A DNA stretch of 64,000 nt from Flavobacterium humidisoli (GTDB lineage Bacteria; Bacteroidota; Bacteroidia; Flavobacteriales; Flavobacteriaceae): positions 620,001 through 684,000 of the forward strand of contig NZ_CP096829.1 in NCBI RefSeq assembly GCF_023272795.1, read 5' to 3'. A model generated the notes under the pieces. That model saw only the letters and a program-made list of their open reading frames with translations, did no database searches and had not been told where the DNA came from. The translations under genes were made by a program, and so were the position numbers. Of the stretch, positions 59,487 to 64,000 are shown one piece after another. The first letter of the stretch is position 1, and every line of letters starts with the position of its first letter.

Positions 59487-60050
59487 ATGACTGAAGAAAT
59501 AGACTTTATTTTAGAAAGTACTGAGGAATCAATGAATGGTACTATTGCACACTTAGAGAAAGAATTTCTTAATATTCGTGCAGGGAAAGCTTCTCCAGCT
59601 ATGCTTGGAGGTGTTTTTGTTGATTATTACGGATCTGCAACTCCGCTTTCTCAAGTATCTAAAATTAGTGTTCCAGACGCTAGAACAATTACATTACAGC
59701 CATTTGAAAAAAATATGCTGCAAGCAATTGAAAAAGCAATCTTGATTGCTAACATTGGTTTTAACCCAATGAACAATGGAGATATGATCATAATTAGCGT
59801 ACCGCCACTAACAGAAGAGCGTCGTCGCGATTTAGCAAAGCAAGCTAAATCTGAAGCTGAAGATGCTAAAATTGGTATTCGTAACTCTCGTAAAGATGCT
59901 AATACTGACATTAAAAAATTAGAAAAAGAAGGAACTTCTGAAGACATCTGCAAATCTGCAGAAGAAGAAGTTCAGAACCTAACAAACTCTTACATCAAAA
60001 AAATTGATGAGTTATTGGCTGCAAAAGAAGCTGAAATCATGAAGGTGTAA
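59487..60050 (+). CDS. frr: Ribosome recycling factor
   Basis: Releases ribosomes from mRNA after termination together with EF-G. The 187-residue protein has the family pattern: AHLEKEFLNIRAGKASPAML, YYGSATPLSQVSKISVPDARTITLQPFEK, the PPLTEERRRDLAKQAK hinge, and a coiled-coil C-terminal helix. Length is normal. Its leader carries the octamer array noted above, and a terminator follows. Confidence 0.97.
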   Translation: MTEEIDFILESTEESMNGTIAHLEKEFLNIRAGKASPAMLGGVFVDYYGSATPLSQVSKISVPDARTITLQPFEKNMLQAIEKAILIANIGFNPMNNGDMIIISVPPLTEERRRDLAKQAKSEAEDAKIGIRNSRKDANTDIKKLEKEGTSEDICKSAEEEVQNLTNSYIKKIDELLAAKEAEIMKV

Positions 60051-60072
60051 CCTGAGATTGAGATAAAATAAA

Positions 60073-60108
60073 AAATCCGTTTGGTTTATTGTACCAGACG
60101 GATTTTTT
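60073..60108 (+). terminator. Intrinsic terminator of frr
   Basis: Stem AAATCCGTTTGGT / ACCAGACGGATTT (60073-60085 with 60093-60105), one mismatch, followed by T. Confidence 0.85.
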
Positions 60109-60122
60109 TATTGCTATTTTTG
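60089..60122 (+). promoter_or_regulatory. Promoter of the DUF5686 gene (TTG-N23-TATTTTTG)
   Basis: TTG (60089-60091) lies in the terminator loop and TATTTTTG (60115-60122) 23 nt later, 47 nt before the ATG at 60170. The promoter overlaps the frr terminator. Confidence 0.5.
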
Positions 60123-60169
60123 CATACGAAAATTAAATTCTTTTCGTTTTTGAAACTATATCATTCTGT

Positions 60170-62665
60170 ATGAAGCTATTTTGTTTTTTGACTTTGTTTT
60201 TTACGCTTACTCTTCAAGCGCAAATTCAAATAAACGGAATCGTAACCGATTCAAACAACAAACCTCTTCCGTTTGCCACCCTTACCACCTCAGAAAGCAA
60301 TAACGCCATTACAGATGTTGATGGAAAATTTATTTTTAAAATTAGCAGTTCGACCACATCGCTTACCATTTCTTATGTAGGTTTCCAAACTAAGACTATT
60401 GCATTAATCAATAACAAAACCTTTTATTCGATAGCACTTTCACAGCAGACAGATGACCTAAAAGAAGTTGTTGTTTCGAATGAAAACCCGGCACTTACCA
60501 TAATTAGAAAAGTTATTGCCAATAAAGCCACAAATGATCCGCAGAAAAAACTCAATAATTTTGAATATAAAACCTATAACAAACTTATTGTAACCGCCAA
60601 TCCAGATTCGATAGACGGCCGTATTGACACTACTGCAGCATATAAAGATTTAAACAAAAAAATCATCAACATCGATTCTTCCGATTATAAGTTTAAAGAA
60701 ATTGTAAGCAAACAGCATTTATTTCAGACCGAGAAAGTTTCTCAATATCAGTTTGGAGACCACAAGTTAAAAGAAACCGTTTTGGGAACTAAAATCGCAG
60801 GTTTCAAACAACCTATTTATGAAGTCTTGGCTTTCAACCTTCAATCTATTTCGATTTACGATTCTAAGTACGAATTATTTGAAACCAAATATGAAAATCC
60901 GATTTCGAAAAATGCGCCTTCCAACTACAATTATAAACTCTTAGATACTGTTAGCATTAAAGGTCGTGATGCGTATATGATTTATTTTAAAAATAAATCA
61001 AAACACAGAACCTCTGGATTAGAAGGGGTTTTATATATCGACAAAGAAAATTTTGCTGTCGCGAAAGCTGTAATGCGTATTAAGGGTGTTTTGGATATCA
61101 GTGGGATTCACGAATTTGAATATATTCCGAAAGAGAAAATATGGTTTCAAAGCAATACCACTTTTAAAATTGTAAAAGGTAAGAACGATGATGATATTCG
61201 AATTTTGGGCGGTACGATTCAATTTGACGGAGATGTTGAAGAGAATTTTGAACCCAGAAAAAAAGTGGCTTCAGATTTCACCTATCTCCTTTCTGAAAGC
61301 AATAGTTTTGACATTCGTGTCAACACTGGAACTCCAATAAAAAACCCTTCGCTTTATATCGAAATTAAAGACGATGCGGCCAAAAAACCCGAAAGTTTCT
61401 GGGAAGCCTACCGAAAGGAAAATATCGATTTAAAAAGCCAAAAAACCTATTTGCTGCTAGATAGTCTTTCCATTCGAAATCGAATCGAAAAACGCTTAGG
61501 AATTGGTCGAAAAATCATTAATGGCTTCTACCCGATTGGCCCTGTCGATTTAGATTTGAAAAAAATCATAAGTTATAACAATTACGAAGGTTTTCGTATT
61601 GGAGTAGGCGGAATTACAAACGATCGTTTGTCTAAAAACTTCCGTCTAGAAGGCTACACCGCGTACGGAACAAAAGATGGTGTTTTTAAATACAGTGTTG
61701 GAGGTGGAGTTTTATTAGACAAATACACCAATACTTGGTTTAATGGTTATTATACCGATGATGTACGAGAAATTGCGAGTACCGTTTTTTCTGTTGATAA
61801 ACGCGTTTTTAAAATTTACGATCCGCGCCCGATAAACATTAGTACATTCTATGAGTATATAGGATGGCGTGCCAATGTTCAAACCAAATTTATTCCGAAA
61901 ACCGAAGCTGTTTTAGAGCTTTCGCGAAATTATATCGAGCCAAAATTTGATTATCTTTTTAATCTAAACGGGAAATTGTATTCTAATTATATTATGACCA
62001 CAGCAATGCTTTCTATTGTGTGGGCACCTTTCAGCAATTATATGCAGACTCCAACAGGAAGAACCGAAAGTGATAAAAAGTTTCCGAGATTTACTTTTCA
62101 ATACACACAGTCGTTACCAAATGTTTTTGATAATGATTTCACTTTTAGCAAAATAGATTTTAAAGCCGAATACGAAAAACAGTATTTAAACCGCCAGAAA
62201 ACAAGTTTACTTTTACAGGCTGGTTATGCAATGGGAGATGTTCCTATTACGCATTTATACAACACCTCTCCAAATAACTTAACGAAGGAAACTGTTGTTC
62301 AGCGTATTACTTTTGCCGGAAGAAATGCTTTTGAAACCATGTATTTTAACGAATTCTTCTCGAGTCAATATTTAATGTTTCAAATTAAACATGGTTTTGA
62401 CCGAATTAGAATCATGAAAAAAGTTCGCCCATCATTGGTTTTAGTTACCAGAATGGCCTGGGGAAGTATGGAAAATCCAGAACAGCATGTTGGGCCAGAT
62501 TATAAAACTTTGGATAAAGGTTACTTTGAATCAGGAATCGAATTGAACAGAATTTTTAAAGGTTTTGGTTTAGGCGGATTCTATAGATATGGCCCAAATC
62601 AGTTATTGAAGTTTGAGGACAATATCGCGGTTAAGATTTCTTATGTTCTTGATCTGGGACTCTAA
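60170..62665 (+). CDS. DUF5686 outer-membrane protein with carboxypeptidase-like domain
   Basis: An 831-residue protein with a signal peptide (1-18, ending LQAQ), an N-terminal carboxypeptidase-regulatory-like beta-sandwich (about 20-105: INGIVTDSNNKPLPFATL, ISYVGFQTKTI), a DUF5686 middle region (about 110-400) and a C-terminal barrel (about 430-831) ending VKISYVLDLGL. There is no plug domain, so it is not a TonB receptor. Function unknown, perhaps surface assembly or secretion. It is a single gene with its own promoter. Confidence 0.85.
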   Translation: MKLFCFLTLFFTLTLQAQIQINGIVTDSNNKPLPFATLTTSESNNAITDVDGKFIFKISSSTTSLTISYVGFQTKTIALINNKTFYSIALSQQTDDLKEVVVSNENPALTIIRKVIANKATNDPQKKLNNFEYKTYNKLIVTANPDSIDGRIDTTAAYKDLNKKIINIDSSDYKFKEIVSKQHLFQTEKVSQYQFGDHKLKETVLGTKIAGFKQPIYEVLAFNLQSISIYDSKYELFETKYENPISKNAPSNYNYKLLDTVSIKGRDAYMIYFKNKSKHRTSGLEGVLYIDKENFAVAKAVMRIKGVLDISGIHEFEYIPKEKIWFQSNTTFKIVKGKNDDDIRILGGTIQFDGDVEENFEPRKKVASDFTYLLSESNSFDIRVNTGTPIKNPSLYIEIKDDAAKKPESFWEAYRKENIDLKSQKTYLLLDSLSIRNRIEKRLGIGRKIINGFYPIGPVDLDLKKIISYNNYEGFRIGVGGITNDRLSKNFRLEGYTAYGTKDGVFKYSVGGGVLLDKYTNTWFNGYYTDDVREIASTVFSVDKRVFKIYDPRPINISTFYEYIGWRANVQTKFIPKTEAVLELSRNYIEPKFDYLFNLNGKLYSNYIMTTAMLSIVWAPFSNYMQTPTGRTESDKKFPRFTFQYTQSLPNVFDNDFTFSKIDFKAEYEKQYLNRQKTSLLLQAGYAMGDVPITHLYNTSPNNLTKETVVQRITFAGRNAFETMYFNEFFSSQYLMFQIKHGFDRIRIMKKVRPSLVLVTRMAWGSMENPEQHVGPDYKTLDKGYFESGIELNRIFKGFGLGGFYRYGPNQLLKFEDNIAVKISYVLDLGL

Positions 62666-62737
62666 AGGGTTAGATTCCAATTTTTACGCTACGTTTGTTC
62701 ATTTCGATCTCGAGGTTTCGTGAGAGAAATCATAAAT

Positions 62738-62784
62738 AAAAAAAATCCCAAATTCCCAATAGTAAAAATTGGAATTTGGAATTT
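62738..62784 (-). terminator. Terminator-like ATTGGAATTTGG element of the antiporter gene
   Basis: Minus strand: AAATTCCAAATTCCAAT pairs with ATTGGGAATTTGGGATTT (62768-62784 with 62743-62760), then an eight-base T run (62738-62745). It is the third copy of the element at 40083 and 47274. It lies 23 bases after the antiporter stop. Confidence 0.7.
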
Positions 62785-62807
62785 AAAAAAAATTGATATT
62801 TAAAAAC

Positions 62808-64000
62808 TTATGGTTTAAGAATCAAAACCGAAGGCGAGTTATTTAGCCAAATACTTTGAGATTCTATTAATTTTTTCCAGCTATCTAAACTGATAATCAT
62901 CAAATTTTGGCTTTCTAAAAATTCTTTCTTCAGTGTTCTATCATTCATAATCATGATATGATTTGGTGCAATCTGCTCGATCGAGCGAATTGTTTCCTGA
63001 ATTTCTCTCGTATTTTTCACTTCTCCACCAGCATCCAAAACTGTAATCTGAGAACCGTTATTATTGATCAGCTTTTTAGCATAATCAATTAAAAAAGCAT
63101 CTTCTTTACTAAAAACAGGCATAAAAATCTGGTTTACTTCTTCTAGATCCTTATCGATAAAAATACCAACTGGCATTTTTGCTTTAGTAATAATATGTCG
63201 TGTTCTCTCATCGAACGGATTGTTTTCAAACAAACCTTCTTTTCCTGTAAATTTATCGATCAAACGATCTGGATTTACAATTCTCGTTGTGAATCCGAGA
63301 ATTTTCCCCAATAAAGTTCCATCAAAAATAGACTGTCCTAAACCAACCAATAATAAATCATATTCTCCATGGTTTGCCGTATCAATGATATCTGAATCAA
63401 TATCGCTCGAAACTTTAAACAAGCTCTCTAAATTTTGATCTAACAATTGCGATTCTTCTACCACTGGCCCTATCATTTTACGCTCATGTTCTTTAACATC
63501 GAAAGAATGTATTTCTGTACTTAAAGAAATATGCATTGCTGTTACAACCGAGTTATCTGTTTGCTTTTTAACAAGACTGTTGGCGATTTTGAGCAATTTT
63601 TTCCCTTTTTCTGGAGTGGCAAACGAAAGCAAAATCTTGTACTTGCTTTTCGTTCCAATTTCCTCCGGAACGGCTGTGATTTTATCTTTAAAAATGAATC
63701 CAATAAAATCTAAAGCCGGGCCCGTCATAAAAGTAGTTACCAATGCCATAATTACCATCATAGTAAAGATTTCTGTCGATAATACACCAAGATCGTAACC
63801 GATATTTAAAACCACCAGCTCCATTAAACCTCTTGTATTCATCAAGGCGCCAATGGCTAAACTGTCTTTCCAGTTTTGCCCCATGAATTTCGCCGCCAAA
63901 GCACTTCCGAAGAATTTACCAACGACAGCAACCAAAATGATCAAACCAGTAAGTTTCCATAACTCAGGATCATTCAATAATCCTATTTGTGTACGCAAAC
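62808..64000 (-). CDS. Cation:proton antiporter (CPA2-type), C-terminal part cut by window edge
   Basis: The visible 397 codons give the end of a CPA2-type Na+/H+ or K+/H+ antiporter. They run from LRTQIGLLN (a motif within the transport domain, not a start) through membrane helices at about 16-38, 52-70 and 77-98 with MNTRGLMELVVLNIGYDLGVLS. About 270 residues of cytoplasmic tail follow, with two universal-stress-like halves (KYKILLSFATPEKGKKLLKIANSL and MPVGIFIDKDLEEVNQIFMPVF). The real start lies beyond base 64000, and the full protein is probably near 750 residues. No regulator is visible here. Confidence 0.9.
   Translation of the reverse strand, partial: LRTQIGLLNDPELWKLTGLIILVAVVGKFFGSALAAKFMGQNWKDSLAIGALMNTRGLMELVVLNIGYDLGVLSTEIFTMMVIMALVTTFMTGPALDFIGFIFKDKITAVPEEIGTKSKYKILLSFATPEKGKKLLKIANSLVKKQTDNSVVTAMHISLSTEIHSFDVKEHERKMIGPVVEESQLLDQNLESLFKVSSDIDSDIIDTANHGEYDLLLVGLGQSIFDGTLLGKILGFTTRIVNPDRLIDKFTGKEGLFENNPFDERTRHIITKAKMPVGIFIDKDLEEVNQIFMPVFSKEDAFLIDYAKKLINNNGSQITVLDAGGEVKNTREIQETIRSIEQIAPNHIMIMNDRTLKKEFLESQNLMIISLDSWKKLIESQSIWLNNSPSVLILKP

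Noticed and set aside
1..64000. tRNA or rRNA genes, insertion sequences, prophage, toxin-antitoxin or defence genes
   Set aside because: Looked for on both strands; no transposase, integrase, phage or defence family protein, and no cloverleaf or rRNA-like sequence was recognised.

Overview
The window is chromosomal DNA of a Flavobacterium-type Bacteroidota. It is AT-rich, and many genes are preceded by the Bacteroidota -7 element TAnnTTTG instead of Shine-Dalgarno-type starts. It also encodes TonB-dependent receptors, SCxx-type lipoproteins, type IX secretion (T9SS) C-terminal sorting domains, DUF4296/DUF4271/DUF3098/DUF5686 proteins and 7TM-AraC regulators. No insertion sequence, prophage, CRISPR array, tRNA or rRNA gene was seen. 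The layout is mostly conserved core genome with short operons, interrupted by repeat-rich intergenic stretches.

Layout. 1-3.3 kb: 5' part of nrdB, a Cys-rich DUF3109 protein, a MarC-family membrane protein, and a small membrane protein coupled to a short FAD oxidoreductase. 3.4-6.8 kb: minus-strand operon HupE-like / dCMP deaminase / S41 protease / NTF2-like / lipoprotein. 7-11.5 kb: TerB-like protein, a lipoprotein, fbp, a GNAT acetyltransferase and lysC. 11.5-15 kb: an outer-membrane receptor and a membrane-bound AraC regulator. 15-20.6 kb: a giant outer-membrane barrel, a histone-H1-like secreted protein with a PBCV basic adaptor tail, and a glycosyltransferase. 20.7-29 kb: phosphate-type porin, PhoR/PhoB-like pair, TonB receptor, beta-helix lipoprotein and a bare T9SS sorting-domain protein. 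29-47 kb: LuxE-like enzyme, CARDB surface protein, tyrS, an SDR, pyrC with a Dol-P-Man-type transferase, hemD, an Lrp regulator, a zinc peptidase, a TPR histidine kinase with its NarL-type regulator, and an ECF sigma operon. 47-50 kb: leuS. 50.5-54 kb: ModE-like regulator / TonB receptor / sulfite-oxidase-fold lipoprotein. 54.6-57.5 kb: ftsX, DUF3098, uppP, truB. 57.5-64 kb: a 25-residue mini-gene, thioredoxin-like protein, pyrH, frr, a DUF5686 outer-membrane protein and the C-terminal part of a cation:proton antiporter.

Three things stand out. (1) The promoters of the porin and of the divergent TonB receptor share three TTAACA-like hexamers at exactly 11-nt spacing, ending 9 nt before the -7 box; the lipoprotein promoter keeps the hexamer at the middle position. 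This looks like a Bacteroidota pho box and ties the island together. (2) A ModE-type DNA-binding protein without a molybdate-binding domain sits directly upstream of a TonB receptor and a molybdopterin-oxidoreductase-fold lipoprotein, suggesting an undescribed outer-membrane route for molybdate/tungstate (or a complex of it). (3) Many intergenic regions carry short arrays with a strict 8-nt period (consensus NNCWAAGN) beside several families of long inverted repeats, which cluster most densely at 54.1-54.5 kb.
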